Origin: Orientallactaga sibirica
Taxonomy: Eukaryota; Chordata; Mammalia; Rodentia; Dipodidae
Direction of reading: 5' to 3'
Assembly (NCBI GenBank): GCA_036365145.1
Contig: JAEOAD010000024.1
Coordinates: 16,010,501 to 16,074,500 of the forward strand
Length of the DNA stretch: 64,000 bases
Part shown: positions 1-10,502 of the stretch, piece by piece
Layout of the letters: each line of letters opens with the position of its first letter
How positions within the stretch are numbered: the first letter of the stretch is position 1
Notes under the pieces: generated by a model
The model's input: only the letters and a program-made list of their open reading frames with translations
What the model was told of the DNA's origin: nothing
Databases searched by the model: none
Made by a program: the position numbers and the translations under genes

Positions 1-51
1 TTTGGGTGGTGCTCAGCCAGGTTTCTTCTCCACATAAAATCAATAAAATCT

Positions 52-220
52 AGCTGGGCGTGGTGACACACGCCTTTAATTTCAGCAGTTGGGAGGCAGA
101 GGTTGGAGGATTGCCGTGATTTCAAGGCCACCCTGAGACTACAGAGTGAATTCTGGGTCAGCCTGGGCTAGAGTGAGACCCTACCTCGAAAAACAAAAAC
201 AAACAAACAAAAAAAAAAAT
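52..220 (+). repeat. B1-like SINE
   Basis: 7SL-derived SINE in sense orientation. It starts agctgggcgtggtgaca, carries the box-B-like ctttaat and the ggaggcagagg core, and reaches gagaccctacctcgaaaaac before an A-rich (AAAC)n tail. It is a near full-length monomer with moderate divergence. Confidence 0.93.
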
Positions 221-984
221 TTTGTGGCATTTAGCTGCCGAATGAGTTGGCTTTTCAGTATCCAAGATAGTTATATCCATGTCTAACTGATCTCTATGCT
301 CAAAGTAATTTCAGTGGAAATAATAAGAAATGAAGCAGATAAGCTAAACCCTACACAAAATGGCAAAGGTTTAAGAACAGCCAAAACAATGGGAAAATGT
401 ATATAAGGAAAATGACCCTACCCAACCTGAAGACTTTCTTTTAAAACATAGAAACTAGTTACTGTGTCATTAGCATTCAAGTTGACCCATGGAGAATAGG
501 AATCCCAGAAACATGACATGGAAATCAACCCATGCATACATGGAAATACATAAAATGTATAGTTGAATAAATATATGAATAATATATATATATATATATA
601 CACACACGAGTGTTAGAACAATTGTTCAGTGGTTAAAGGCACTTAATTGTATATACATACATAAGTAACATTATAGAAAACACTTTCATAAATAGTCCTA
701 GGGAAGTTGGCTAATATAATGAAGTAATGAAAAAAATAAGATAAATTCAAACAATTTAGATAGCTTTTCTCCTAATACAAACCAAAGTGAATCTAGAAAA
801 TTCACAACAGAGAAACTAGGATGAAAGCCACAAAGTGAGAGATGTTAGTTATAAAACACAAGTAACAACCTTCATTGCCTGTGATGAAAAAATAGATAAA
901 TGGGAGGATGGTTGGAAACATAGTTAAATGATCAATGAACCAATAAAAGGAAACTCTTTACTACAAAATGACCAAAAATATTGA
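221..984. other. AT-rich unassigned DNA
   Basis: About 760 bases with no repeat family I recognise, apart from an (AT)n/(AC)n run near 582-608. Short frames are interrupted everywhere. Probably old decayed intergenic or intronic sequence. Confidence 0.6.
582..608. repeat. (AT)n-(AC)n microsatellite
   Basis: Uninterrupted alternating AT dinucleotides pass directly into a short ACACAC run. Simple repeat, likely polymorphic. Confidence 0.9.
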
Positions 985-1330
985 ATAGTTTATCCCTGGA
1001 AGAGATATGTAAATGACAACCATAAAGGAAGGGACTCAACCTCACTAAATAGAAAGGGAAGTTAACTTAAACTCACAATAAGTAATCATTTTCTGATAAG
1101 CAGAAATTCAAAAATTAATGAAAATACTAAATGTTGTCTTGCAGAAACAAGGACTTTAGAAATTAGTTTCATGTGATCATACATTCATACATATTCACTC
1201 ATCATATAACCTAGGATTCTAGATGTTAGGTTCAGAAAGTAGGATGGCAAGTATATTCCAGGGATCGGTCTTCAGGCTATCCATTAGTAGGTGGAATGAA
1301 ATAAGAAATATGTACACAAGATAAATAGAC
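985..1330 (+). repeat. degraded L1-like ORF2 3' fragment
   Basis: Order and wording follow the 3' end of old mammalian L1 ORF2: agatatgtaaatgacaacca, then cctcactaaat, then actcacaataagtaatcat, then a ccattagtaggtggaatga segment. It is heavily diverged and no frame survives. It resembles the better-preserved copy at 1697-2470. Moderate-to-low certainty. Confidence 0.5.
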
Positions 1331-1696
1331 ACTAATTCTTCCTTTTGAAGATCATAAAACAAAAATAATACCACACTGGATGAATAAAAAGTATGCTCTT
1401 TAATGACATAATTGAATTACATTTGACTACAAGCATGATACCTTACTGTATTTTAACTAATACTGATTTAAATACCTTTGCTTGCTTGTAGTATGCAGCA
1501 GAATAAATTTAGTGGGTCATAAATAACTTTGAAAATAAATAATATAGAACAGAACAGAATAAAAGAGACAGTAAACCAAATAGAAAGTAACAAAGCATAT
1601 CACATTTGTTTCAGATACATAAATATACACATATAACATTTGTGTATAAAATGCATATGATATACACCATTTGTAATGAGCACACACAGTACAGCA
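1331..1696. other. AT-rich unassigned DNA between L1 relics
   Basis: Roughly 370 bases, strongly AT-rich, between two L1-like fragments. Part may be decayed L1, but I see no diagnostic stretch. Confidence 0.5.
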
Positions 1697-2470
1697 TTAA
1701 AATGATAAACAACTTAAAAATGGGTAAAGCACTTAAATCTAATATCTCTCCAAAGAAGATACACAAATGACCAATAAATACATGAACAGATGTTGGGCAT
1801 CATGAGGGAAATCAAAGTCACAATGCGGTCCCACTTCACAGTTTCTAACTTGGTTACAATTTTTAACATGAAAAACAAGTATTGGCAAGGATAGTGAGAA
1901 ACTGGACCCTTCATCCATTGCTGGTGAGACAGAAAATGTGTGCACTCAATAAAATGACTTGCCAGTTCCTCAAAATTTCAAAGATAGAGTTACCATATGA
2001 TCCAGTATTTTTACTCTTAGGACAAGATAATCAAAATTTAATAACAGCCTCTAGATAAAAACAAATCAAATATCTATCAACTGATAAACAGATAAACAAA
2101 TAAGGTGTACTCAGACAATGAAATATTATCCAGCCATAAGAATAAATGAAATTCTGATTCAAGCTATGGCATCAGAAAACTTAAAAAATATTATAAGTAA
2201 AGCAAGACAGACAATATGAAATGTTCAAAAAAGAAAATGCACACAGCCAGAAAGTATTTGTCAGTTGCTGAGTAAAAGAGGAAATCATGGGTGATTGCTG
2301 GGAATATAGGTTTCTCTCTGCAATAAAAGTTAATCTGTTTTGGGATAAGATAGCAAAACTAATGAATTTTTGACTTAAATATATAAACTTGATGGTATGT
2401 GGATGGTACCTCCATAAATACTTAAGATAAATTAAAAAAAAAAAAACAATTGAGTTATAGTGATCCACAA
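1697..2470 (+). repeat. ancient L1 (L1M-type) ORF2 C-terminal and 3' end
   Basis: Diagnostic L1 ORF2 phrases appear in the right order: aaaaatgggtaaagcactta, ctctccaaagaagatacaca, tggcaaggatagtgagaaac, ttgctggtgagaca, gagttaccatatgatccag, tatctatcaactgataaaca and aatattatccagccataag. Frameshifts and stops break the reverse-transcriptase C-terminal region, so it is a dead fossil. An A-run near 2432-2446 may be an internal tail. Confidence 0.88.
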
Positions 2471-2504
2471 CATGGATGAAACATATGAATGTTGAATTAG
2501 AAAA

Positions 2505-2900
2505 TAGAAAATACTGAAGTTAAACCATCTCCAGAGAGATAGGGATAGACACTGAGGAGACTCAAAACTCATCAAAGTAGAAAATAAGAGGCTGCCAAGT
2601 GTTCAACACTAAAGTAGACTTCTAACACACCCTCCAAGACTCAGAGAACATTAGGGTGGATGGGGTAGAAAGAATGTAAGAGCCACAGGGTGGGAAAACA
2701 TCTGTGAAGCATTGTCCTCCCCACAGTAACTCACTGGTACATTCATGATCTCACAGTGATTAGCTATGCCCCCAACAGAGGTGGGACCTCAGTGGAATGG
2801 GTCAGGAAGAGGAAACAACAGAGGATAATCTGACTGAATAATCAATTTATAGCATGCTCATATATTAAACTTTCCATTAAAAATTTTAAAGAAAATATTT
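2505..2900 (+). repeat. L1 3'UTR fragment
   Basis: Carries a rodent-L1 3'UTR signature: cactaaagtagacttctaac, then gaaagaatgtaagagccaca about 60 bases further on. The same ordered motifs recur at 5880-5960 on this strand and at 28235-28970 on the other. Non-coding. Probably the end of an insertion whose body is missing or is the relic just upstream. Confidence 0.75.
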
Positions 2901-3167
2901 GAGTTTAAAAGACTATGTTTTTTTTTTTTGTAAACATTTAAAAATTAGAAAATATAAAAGGCAAAAATAATACAGAATTCACATACGTGTATGGTTATCC
3001 CAAAGGTATATGTAAAGTTAGTAGTCATGCTTCTATTACTAGATATGGTTGGTGCATGTTCGTTAATTTTAGAAGTATATTTCTAATTGATCATGTCTAT
3101 TTTTCTAGACTTCAAGTATTGAGTGATTTGCTTTAAATTTTTTGTGGCCAAGGAAATGACTGTTTCA

Positions 3168-3211
<44 letters not shown>

Positions 3212-3702
3212 AGTATCCTTAACAACACATGACCTATAATTTCAAGAGCTGGGTCAACCTTCCTGTTAGTCAGCAGGCTCCCCCATTCTCCATTGTTCCT
3301 TTTCATACTTCTCCTGAGTCACTAGTCAGCTGGTGACCAGCCAATTGAGTCATGAGTTGGTCTTTTTATAGACCAGGAGCATCACCAATGAGTCATCCAC
3401 TGACTTTTGCCACAGTTCATTTCAATATTATCTTCCACCTCCTTTCAGCTAAAATTAATCTGCCCATTATTTTATTTAAGCCAATGTCCTTGTTAACAGA
3501 CTGTATTAATATTTAAATTCTTAGGTCCCCTTTAATCATGACATTCTGTGATTCTTATTTGTTCAATAAATTGTTTTGGGATTTATGAGAAAAGTTATAT
3601 CCTAGAATAGAACATCAATGTCCTTATTCAGCCTCAACTGTCCCATGAAACTTTCTGTAAGTACAGGGGGTGGCAGTTACCTTGAAAAATAACCTTATTG
3701 AA
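2901..3702. other. unassigned AT-rich DNA with homopolymers
   Basis: Holds a T-run near 2919-2929 and the long A-run at 3170-3210. Otherwise I recognise no family. Confidence 0.55.
3170..3210 (+). repeat. (A)41 homopolymer
   Basis: Forty-one consecutive A residues. It looks like a retroposon tail, but I recognise no SINE or L1 body immediately upstream. It could be the tail of an unrecognised or very short insertion, or an independent expansion. Confidence 0.9.
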
Positions 3703-3869
3703 GCTGGGCGTGGTGACTCACGCCTTTAATCCCAGCACTCAGGAGGCAGAGGTAGGAGGATCACCGAGAGTTTGAGGCCACCCTGAGACTACATAGTTAA
3801 TTCCAGGTCAGCCTGGACCAGAATGAGACCATACCTTGCAAAACCAAAAAACAAACAAATAAATAAATA
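3703..3869 (+). repeat. B1-like SINE with 16-bp target duplication
   Basis: Full-length B1 monomer, gctgggcgtggtgactcac through gagaccataccttgcaaaa, with an (AAAT)n tail. The direct repeat aataaccttattgaag ends at 3703 and recurs at 3870-3885. This fixes the insertion boundaries and shows L1-type target-primed integration. Confidence 0.95.
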
Positions 3870-3889
3870 AATAACCTTATTGAAGAAGG

Positions 3890-4800
3890 TATTTACTAGT
3901 TTTCTTGGGCTTTTGAAGATGGTTTGTTTTTAAGCCTAAAAGCTTCTCCTTACATGCTATTGTCATGAGGGAATACCAGTAACAGAGGCTGAAGTATCCC
4001 TTCTAGCCTTAGGGGAGGAGCTAAGGAAAAGACATGCTAGTTGAAGAAGGAAGTCAGAAGTGGAGTTCTGATGTCCAGCCTTAGAGACAAGGGAGAAGGT
4101 TTTTGCTCAGCACCAGCTCAATTTCTCAGTGACCTTGCCACTCAGGCAAATGAAGTCTTCACCAATAAGGTATTGCCATCTGGTTCTCAAGGGAAACCAA
4201 GGGCTTGTAATGTTTTGGAGGCAACAGGGACCTCCCTGGCCAACAACTCACTGGAAGGTATCCCAGGCCTGGGACTGAAAATTTCAAGGAACAATCCATG
4301 GCTTCTGGATGTGTCATTATTCAAAAGAGTAGGTTTACAAAAGTCTTATTCAGAATATCTTGAATTTTGATTGACCCTACCCCCGCCCTTCTTTTACACA
4401 TTCTCTTCCCCTGGCCTCGCTTAGGCCTTTCCCCTGCCTGTAATCTGTTCTTCTACTTTCATATATACAATACCATCCCCTTAATTCCTTCCATCTCCTC
4501 CCTCCCTTATATCCTTTTTCTATCTTACTGGTCTCTGCTACCCAGTTTTGGTAAGACTATCTTTATCCCCTGGGCTCTGGAAGTCTGTGAATATCCTTGA
4601 GCAATTGGAGACCTAACTGTTAATGCCCTGGCTTAATGCAGTGTATATTAGAGAAGGCCCTGAAATAGGCAGAAGTCTTACTGGCTCAGGAATATTAATC
4701 CCAATCTGTGACCATTCAGTAGCTGAGCATTAATCTATGCTTACCTAGGAGCAATGTCTAGAACACAAAATAAAAGCTTTAAGAGAGAGAAAAAAAATCT
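3890..4800. other. unassigned block with 109- and 77-codon open frames
   Basis: Not AT-rich filler. Plus-strand frames run 4041-4370 (109 codons) and 4367-4600 (77 codons, hydrophobic, pyrimidine-rich DNA). Neither matches a protein I know, and the starts lack a convincing context. AATAAA at 4769-4774 and an A-run at 4790-4797 sit at the end, so the block may be the 3' part of a retroposed transcript or an unrecognised retroelement. Treated as non-coding. Confidence 0.45.
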
Positions 4801-5069
4801 GAGTACTGCAAAATTGCACGTTAAGAGAAACAGACTTCATCGAATTAGTCCTAGTAATCCACTCAATAAATAAAGACAAATAGCACAAGCCCTGAAGTAA
4901 AGGAAACAAACCACTGGTGACTTTTTTTTTTTTTTTTTAAAGAAAAAGACATTCAAAGAGACAGGAGAATCATGCATAAGAAAAGACAGGCAATAGATGA
5001 GAGTAGGAGATGTTCCATGTATGGGACTTTGCAAAGCTTCAAAGAAACTACTAAAAATGCATGCAGATT

Positions 5070-5215
5070 GTATGGGAAGGATGGCTCATCAGCAGTTGAA
5101 CGCACTTACTTGAAAAGCCTGCAGACCAGAGTTCAGTTCCCAAGGTACCCACATAAGCCAGACCCCACATGATGCAAGGATCTGGTGCCCATTTATAGCC
5201 ACAAAAGACTCCAGA
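5070..5215 (+). repeat. degraded B2-like SINE
   Basis: Follows the B2 layout in weak form: aaggatggctcatcagcagt, then gttcagttcccaaggtaccc, then acataagccagacccc. The 3' part is diverged, with agccacaaaagactccagaa instead of the usual CT-rich block. Probably an old or variant copy. Confidence 0.6.
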
Positions 5216-5265
5216 AAATCTACCTACCACCCCACAAAAAAACATATTCCCACTTGAAAATAATT

Positions 5266-5484
5266 ATTTTTATTTGAGAGAGAGAGAGACAGAATGGGCA
5301 TGCAAGCGGCCTCTCAGCAGCTGTGAGAGAAGTCCAGTTCCGTGCGCCTCCTCGTGGTCACGTGCGGCATTGCACCCTTGCATCACTTTTTGTGTCTGGC
5401 TAAATGTGGGACCTGGAGATTGGAACCGGTGTCCTTAGGCTTGACAGGCAGGCGCCTTAACCACTAAGCAATCTCTCCAGCCCT
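5266..5484 (-). repeat. B2-like SINE, long subfamily, 16-bp target duplication
   Basis: Reverse-oriented B2-like copy ending in the complement of the head (aagcaatctctccagccc). It has the extra internal segment with gcggcattgcacccttgcat that marks the long subfamily. The flanking direct repeat ccacttgaaaataatt is at 5250-5265 and 5485-5500. Confidence 0.95.
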
Positions 5485-5621
5485 CCACTTGAAAATAATT
5501 TTGTAAATGTATGCAGAGTTCATGGAAGACATGCCTAATGAATTTAAGGGAAAGTAAAATTCATAGATTTGTCAATTATAGAGCGTGAGTATTTAGAAGT
5601 TATAAGAATGTTTTCCTTTTT

Positions 5622-6175
5622 CAGAAGGCAGCGAGAACTGAAGACAACCAAAATCTATCAACAAGATAAGAAAACATAGCTGACTCCATGTCAGGAGATG
5701 AACCACCCCTCACACATTAGCCAGGGCCCAGGTGAAATTACAGAGGAACTGGCAAGAGGAACAAGAATGCCGCTTCCATGGTGAGCCTAACAACCTGAGC
5801 CAGGGTGACAGAGATAGACAGTAAGGATATTGAAAAGGTACCAAAACAGAAATCCAGAAGCTGCTGAGAGCACAACACTAAAGTAGGCCTAAAACACAAC
5901 CACTACTGCTCAAGGAATTTTGCAGAAGAGGGGATAGAAAGAATGTAAGAGCCACAGTGTGGGAGGGACTATCCAGAGGCATTGTGTTCCCCACACACAA
6001 TGACTGACTGCTGCTCTCGCGTCTCATAACCCACAACTCCATGATGAACACCAGCCGTCTCACTGAGGAGGGCCCTCAGTGTAATGGGGCAGAGAGGAAG
6101 GAAATGATGGTCCCAACACATGATGTGTCCATACAAAGTTTCTACTTAATAAAATATAACAATAAGAAAAAAAAA
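5622..6175 (+). repeat. L1 3'UTR with short A tail
   Basis: Second plus-strand L1 3'UTR copy. It has cactaaagtaggcctaaaac, gaaagaatgtaagagccaca and acacatgatgtgtccataca, and ends aataaaatataacaataag plus A9 near 6167-6175. It matches 2505-2900 over the shared motifs and extends further 5' and 3'. No ORF2 body is attached, so it is a strongly 5'-truncated insertion. Confidence 0.78.
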
Positions 6176-6282
6176 GAACTCCTGGAAATTTTGGTTGAAA
6201 CAAAGAACTTCAGTGAAAAATTCAATAAAGGACTTAACAGTAGGTTTGACCTGGAAGAGGAAGAAAGTCAAAAGTCAGCGAC

Positions 6283-6628
6283 TGTGGTGGTTGGATTCAG
6301 GGGTCCACCATAAACATAGGTGTTCTGAATGCTAGGTTCCCAGATGATGAGATTTGGAAATTAACACCTCCTGGAGGCAGTGTATTGTTGGAGGCGGGCT
6401 TATGGGTGTTATAGCCAGTGTCCCTTTGCCAGTATTTGGCATCCTCTCCTATTCCTGTTGTCCACCTGTTGTTGTTCAGGAGGTAATGTCCACCCTCTGC
6501 TCATGCCATCATTTTCCCCTGCCATCATGGAGCTTTGCCTTGAGTCTATAAGCCAAAATAAACCCTTTTCCCCAAAAGCATCTCTTGGTCAGGTGATTTT
6601 TGCCAGCAAGGTGAATCTGACTGCAACA
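6283..6628 (+). mobile_element. ERVL-MaLR-type solo LTR
   Basis: A 346-base unit starting tgtggtggttggattcaggg and ending gaatctgactgcaaca (TG...CA). Internal landmarks typical of MaLR LTRs include a tail-proximal polyadenylation signal, gccaaaataaaccctttt. No internal retroviral region follows, so it is a solo LTR. Relatives in this window lie at 35232-35569 (minus) and, more distantly, 49330-49709. Confidence 0.85.
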
Positions 6629-6649
6629 GATACCTTGACAAAATCATTA

Positions 6650-6769
6650 GAGGACTAGAGATGTAGCTCAATGAAAGATTGTTATCCTCGCTTTTCCCAG
6701 AGGTTAAAAGACTGCTTACTGCATACACTAAAGGCTCTGGGTTTCAATAAAAAAAAAAAAAAAAAAAAA
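6650..6769 (+). repeat. possible ID-like SINE remnant with A tail
   Basis: Contains gagatgtagctcaatga and ggctctgggtttcaat, which resemble the two ends of a tRNA-Ala-derived ID element, followed by A21 at 6749-6769. The middle does not fit, so this is tentative. Confidence 0.4.
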
Positions 6770-6852
6770 GAATTATCAATGTGAAAAAAGAAAGAAAATA
6801 GGATTAAAATTTATAGTCTCAAATATATTATGCAACATCATTAAGAGCAGCA

Positions 6853-6854
<2 letters not shown>

Positions 6855-6890
<36 letters not shown>
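6855..6890. repeat. (GT)n microsatellite
   Basis: Eighteen uninterrupted GT dinucleotides. Potential Z-DNA former and length-polymorphic marker. Confidence 0.95.
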
Positions 6891-6892
<2 letters not shown>

Positions 6893-7019
6893 CAGGAGAT
6901 GAAAAAGAGAAATAATGAATGAAACTTCCCACAGACGACAAGCAGCATTAATGCATACATCCTACACAAGTGAGCTCTACATAGGACTTTCACTGAGAAA
7001 GCCACACATAAACAACAAA

Positions 7020-7300
7020 TGGTAGTGAAAATGTTGAAAGCTAAAACCAACATGAAAATCTGGAAGGTAGCAAAAGAAAAATGACTCTCCACATAAAGTA
7101 GAACCCAAATAACGAGTGATTTCTCCTGGGAAACAATGACATATTCAAACTTTCAAAAGAACAGAGAGGACCACTGAGAATAGCGTGGCTAACAAAATGA
7201 CTTTTTTAAAAAACCAAAGGTAAACATTGAATTTTATTATTTTTTTGCCAGCAGAGCTAACTTGTACAAAATACTAAGATACATGACAGTATCTTTGAAA
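7020..7300 (+). repeat. ancient L1 internal fragment
   Basis: Resembles the old L1 segment that normally reads '...agcaagagaaaaatgactca...gatttctcatcagaaac...'. Here it is aggtagcaaaagaaaaatga, aagtagaacccaaataacga, gtgatttctcctgggaaac, then agcagagctaacttgtacaa. Frames are broken. Confidence 0.7.
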
Positions 7301-7439
7301 GTGGATATTTGGTTTAAAACAGAGGACATATTTTACCATAATGGCACAAAAATGGGAAGAAGTAAAGAAGCTAAAGTGATTGAATTGAGGACATGATGCT
7401 GGACGATATCCCAAAACTTTTAGAAATAAGAAAAAGTCC

Positions 7440-7700
7440 TAGAAACTCAACAGTTCCATTTTTTTATATTTACCCAAGATCAATGAAAATATATGTCCAA
7501 CAAAGACATGAATAATAATATATATTAATATATTTTATTGATAATAGCCCCAAATTGAAATAACCCACTGTCCATTAGGTGATGAGTACATACAGTGTGG
7601 TGTTTCTATATAATAGAATGCTGTTCAAAGATAATAAATGAGCTGCTGTATACATTACAATATGGATATATGTCCTAATTATTAGATGATTATTTGTGGT
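7440..7700 (+). repeat. ancient L1 ORF2 3' fragment
   Basis: Another L1 ORF2 C-terminal relic, with gataatagccccaaattgaa, ccactgtccattaggtgatg, tatataatagaatgctgttc and atgagctgctgtatacatta. These track the conserved 'aatagccccaaactggaaac ... ggaatactactcagc' order. Non-functional. Confidence 0.8.
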
Positions 7701-7709
7701 TCTATAAAA

Positions 7710-7843
7710 AGAAGTGAGGCTGGGGTGATGCTCACTGGTCAAATATGCTTGCTTCCAAAGTCTGCCAACCCAAGTTCAATTCCCTAGCCACCCCTGTAAA
7801 GTCAGATGGGCATTTCTTTGCAGTGATAAGAAAGCCGGGCAAG
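7710..7843 (+). repeat. B2-like SINE, interrupted
   Basis: B2 head variant (ggctggggtgatgctcactg) through agtcagatgggcatt and tttgcagtg. It is cut at 7843 by the complete B2 at 7844-8110, which duplicated the 16 bases at 7828-7843. Confidence 0.8.
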
Positions 7844-8032
7844 AGCTGGAGAGATGGCTTAGCTGTTAAGGCATTTGCCTGCAAAGCCAAAGGATCCCGG
7901 TTCAATTCTCCAGGACCCATGCTAGCGAGATGCACAAGGTGGAGCATGAATCTGGAATTTGTTTGCAGTGGCTGGAGGCCATGGTGCACCCATTCTCTCT
8001 CTCTCTCTCTTTCTCTCTCTCTTAAATAAATA

Positions 8033-8094
<62 letters not shown>

Positions 8095-8110
8095 CACATA
8101 CATACATAAA
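7844..8110 (+). repeat. B2-like SINE nested in another SINE
   Basis: Full B2-like copy with head, body, CT-rich segment and AAATAAATAAA tail, followed by an (AT)n expansion. It is flanked by aagaaagccgggcaag (7828-7843) and aagaaagcctggcaag (8111-8126), a 16-bp target duplication with one mismatch. Confidence 0.94.
8040..8093. repeat. (AT)27 microsatellite
   Basis: Fifty-four bases of perfect TA alternation grown out of the SINE tail. Self-complementary, so it can extrude as a cruciform. Confidence 0.95.
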
Positions 8111-8126
8111 AAGAAAGCCTGGCAAG

Positions 8127-8272
8127 CGCACGTGCATCGCCCCCTTGTGGGCAAGTACGGCATTGCGCCCTTGCGTCACTTTGCATCTGGCTAAACGTGG
8201 GACCTGGACATTGGAACCGGGTTCTTAGGCTTAGCAGGCAGGCGCCTTAACCGCTAAGCCATTTCTCCAGCC
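8127..8272 (-). repeat. B2-like SINE, long subfamily, 3'-truncated
   Basis: Reverse copy of the 5' two-thirds of the long B2 subfamily. It runs cgcccccttgtgggcaagt, gcggcattgcgcccttgcgt, then the head complement ctaagccatttctccagccc. The CT-rich and tail part is missing. It lies head to head with the two plus-strand copies upstream. Confidence 0.9.
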
Positions 8273-8385
8273 CGGGAAGATTAATTCTTAATGATGTAAG
8301 TTCAAACAGCAACGTCATAGTATATAAAATGAAGACTAAGATTTCCCACTAAATGTTCAACATAAAGGGTCATTAATATGATTAT

Positions 8386-8611
8386 TTAAATATTTTATTA
8401 ATTTATTTGAGAAAGACAGAAAAAAAGGAGAGAGAGAGAGAGAGAGACAGAGAGCTAACATGTGTGTGGGTGCTCCAGGACCTGCTGTCATTGCAAACAA
8501 ACTCCAGATGCATGCACCACTTTGTTCCTCTGGCTTTACATGGGAAATTGATCCTGGGGCATCAGGCTTTGCAAGCAAGCGCTCTTAACTGCTCAGCCAT
8601 CTCTTCAGCCC
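8386..8611 (-). repeat. B2-like SINE
   Basis: Reverse B2-like copy: tattttattaatttatttga tail, GA-rich stretch, ctccagatgcatgcaccact, then the head complement cagccatctcttcagccc. Moderately diverged. Confidence 0.92.
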
Positions 8612-9428
8612 CCAAATCCTTGAAACCTATAATTCATTCTCTGGATACATTGAGTCAGGAGGTAGAAAGATTCTCCTCAAATTATGCAACAAGACTTGCA
8701 GATTTTATAGCATAGTCCCAGCCGAACTCAAACAATACTATGATCTATTCCCATAGGCTATTCCAAAGAAATGAAAGTGAGAGACCATCCCTGTATTCTT
8801 TCCATGAAACTGGCATAACCTTAGTATTATTTCCCTTCAGTAGACCCCCTTACTTCTCATGAATTTGAACAGGCATTGTGGAGTATGTTTACATTTATCC
8901 ATGGAAAAGAGACCCTCATCATTGTTCATTGCTATTTTACCAACAAAAACAGGTCTTGAGAAATAACATTCCATACGTTGAATAGCTATTAATGGTGAAG
9001 TCAGGATTTGAGGCTAAATGTCCTGGTCATAGAAATTAATGTTTATCTTCACTGATGGATATTTAGCACAAAAGTTGATTGGCATAAATTTCATTCTTAA
9101 TAAATAATGGGTTAAATTTCCGATGCCCCATTCATATTTAGGTAAGTCACTCTATCTTAACCATCAATGGGGAGGTAAACTGAATATGCAGATCTATATA
9201 AAAAGGAAAGCTTACTTGCTCTCCTCATCCTTTATACTACATTTGTATGGCATATGAACATTCTGGCTTTGTACTTCACACACAGTAAATAAAATCATAT
9301 TACTTATTTTGGCAATGAAATGAGTCTGTTGTTATAGACAGCATAAATGCTTTAGGAAGTATAAGTGAATATCTTTACCATTCCTTTACAATATCAATGT
9401 ACTTACAGTATTTACTGTTCCCCATTAT
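8612..9428. other. mostly unique DNA
   Basis: About 800 bases without a SINE. A MIR-like core near 8930-9040 is the only element I can suggest. No open frame of note. Confidence 0.55.
8930..9040 (+). repeat. possible MIR fragment
   Basis: ttgagaaataac ... agctattaatggtgaagtca followed by ggatttgaggctaaatgtcc resembles the MIR core ('...agctagtaagtggcagagc...gatttgaaccc'). Ancient and uncertain. Confidence 0.4.
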
Positions 9429-10010
9429 TGTGGTTTGAAAGTGAAATGTCCCCGATAGGCACATGTATTTGAATACTTTGTCCTCAGCTGGTGGCACTGT
9501 GTGAAAAGTATAGAGGAAGTAAAGTCTTACTGGAGGAAATGAGGTGGTTCTGGAGGTTTTACAGCTCAGCCCAAATTCTTGTTCTTTCTCTCTGCTTACA
9601 ATACAACCAGCCTACTTTCTCCAGCTTCCACGCTTCCCCCTCCATGATGGAAAGTACCCCTTCACATTGTAAGTTGAAACATACCCAGTTCTGGCTAGAG
9701 AGATGGCTTAGCAGTTAAGGCACATGCCTGTGAAGCCTAAGGAGCCCAGTTCAATTCTCCAGGTCCCATGTTAGCCAGATGCGCATGGTAGCACATGGGT
9801 CTGGAGTTTGTTTGCAGTGGCTAGAGGCCCTGGCATGCCCATTCTCACTCTTTCTCTATCTCTCTCCCTCCGTCTCTCTGTCTCTAATAAACAGATAAAA
9901 ATAAAATCTCTTTTTTTTAAAGAAATATACCCAGGCCTTCCTTAAATGACTTATTGTCAGATATTTGATCACAGATCACAGCACCAAGTAAAGTAAACAA
10001 TAAATCTATG
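9429..10010 (+). mobile_element. ERVL-MaLR LTR split by a B2 SINE
   Basis: Left half ttgtggtttgaaagtgaaat, gaatactttgtcctcagctg and ggcactgtgtgaaaag resembles rodent ORR1/MT LTRs. The right half resumes after the SINE with ccaggccttccttaaatgac and tcagatatttgatcacagat. The inserted B2 (9692-9921) carries its own 13-bp target duplication. No internal viral region. Confidence 0.85.
9692..9921 (+). repeat. B2-like SINE inside the MaLR LTR
   Basis: tggctagagagatggcttag head, CT-rich 3' block and an AT-rich tail with TTTTTTTT. Flanked by gaaacatacccag (9676-9688) and gaaatatacccag (9922-9934). The duplication sits in the LTR's polyadenylation-signal region, so this SINE is younger than the LTR. 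Confidence 0.94.
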
Positions 10011-10308
10011 TCAATTGTACTGAGAAAAAAATTAAGGAATCTGAAATACTATGGTGTTTTTCAGACTAGCTTCAATTGATCATAATTATAATTTCCAAGA
10101 GCCATTGTAAAATCCATCTTCAAAAGTAAATTTAGACTGTGTTGGTAATCCACTGACCAGGCAATTCTCCACATTTTCCTAACATTTTCCTAATTTTTAG
10201 TGCAGTAGTGCTGGCTAGCCTGAATACCATTTCAAGTTCTTTCTAAAGTCGCCAATTCTAAGAACATTTGAAAACCTTTCATTTTCTTCCTCTTTGCAGT
10301 TCTACATT

Positions 10309-10502
10309 TAAAAAAAAAAATGTTTATTTATTTGACCAAGAAAGAGAAAGAAGTAGAGAGAAAGAGAATGAGAATGGACAAACCAGGGCCTTCAGCTGGT
10401 GCAAATGAAGTCCAGACGCATGTGCCACCTTGTGCATCTGGCTTATGCAGGTCCTTTGGCTTTTCAGGCAAGAGCCTTAACCGTTAAGCCATCTCTCCAG
10501 CC
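10309..10502 (-). repeat. B2-like SINE
   Basis: Reverse copy: A-rich/T-rich tail, tttatttatttgaccaagaa, tccagacgcatgtgccacct, then taagccatctctccagccc. Flanked by the near-identical cagttctaca (left) and cagttccaca (right). Confidence 0.94.

Noticed and set aside
7732..8163. 143-codon minus frame with repeated Tyr-Ile
   Set aside because: It reads through two B2 copies and the (AT)n tract.
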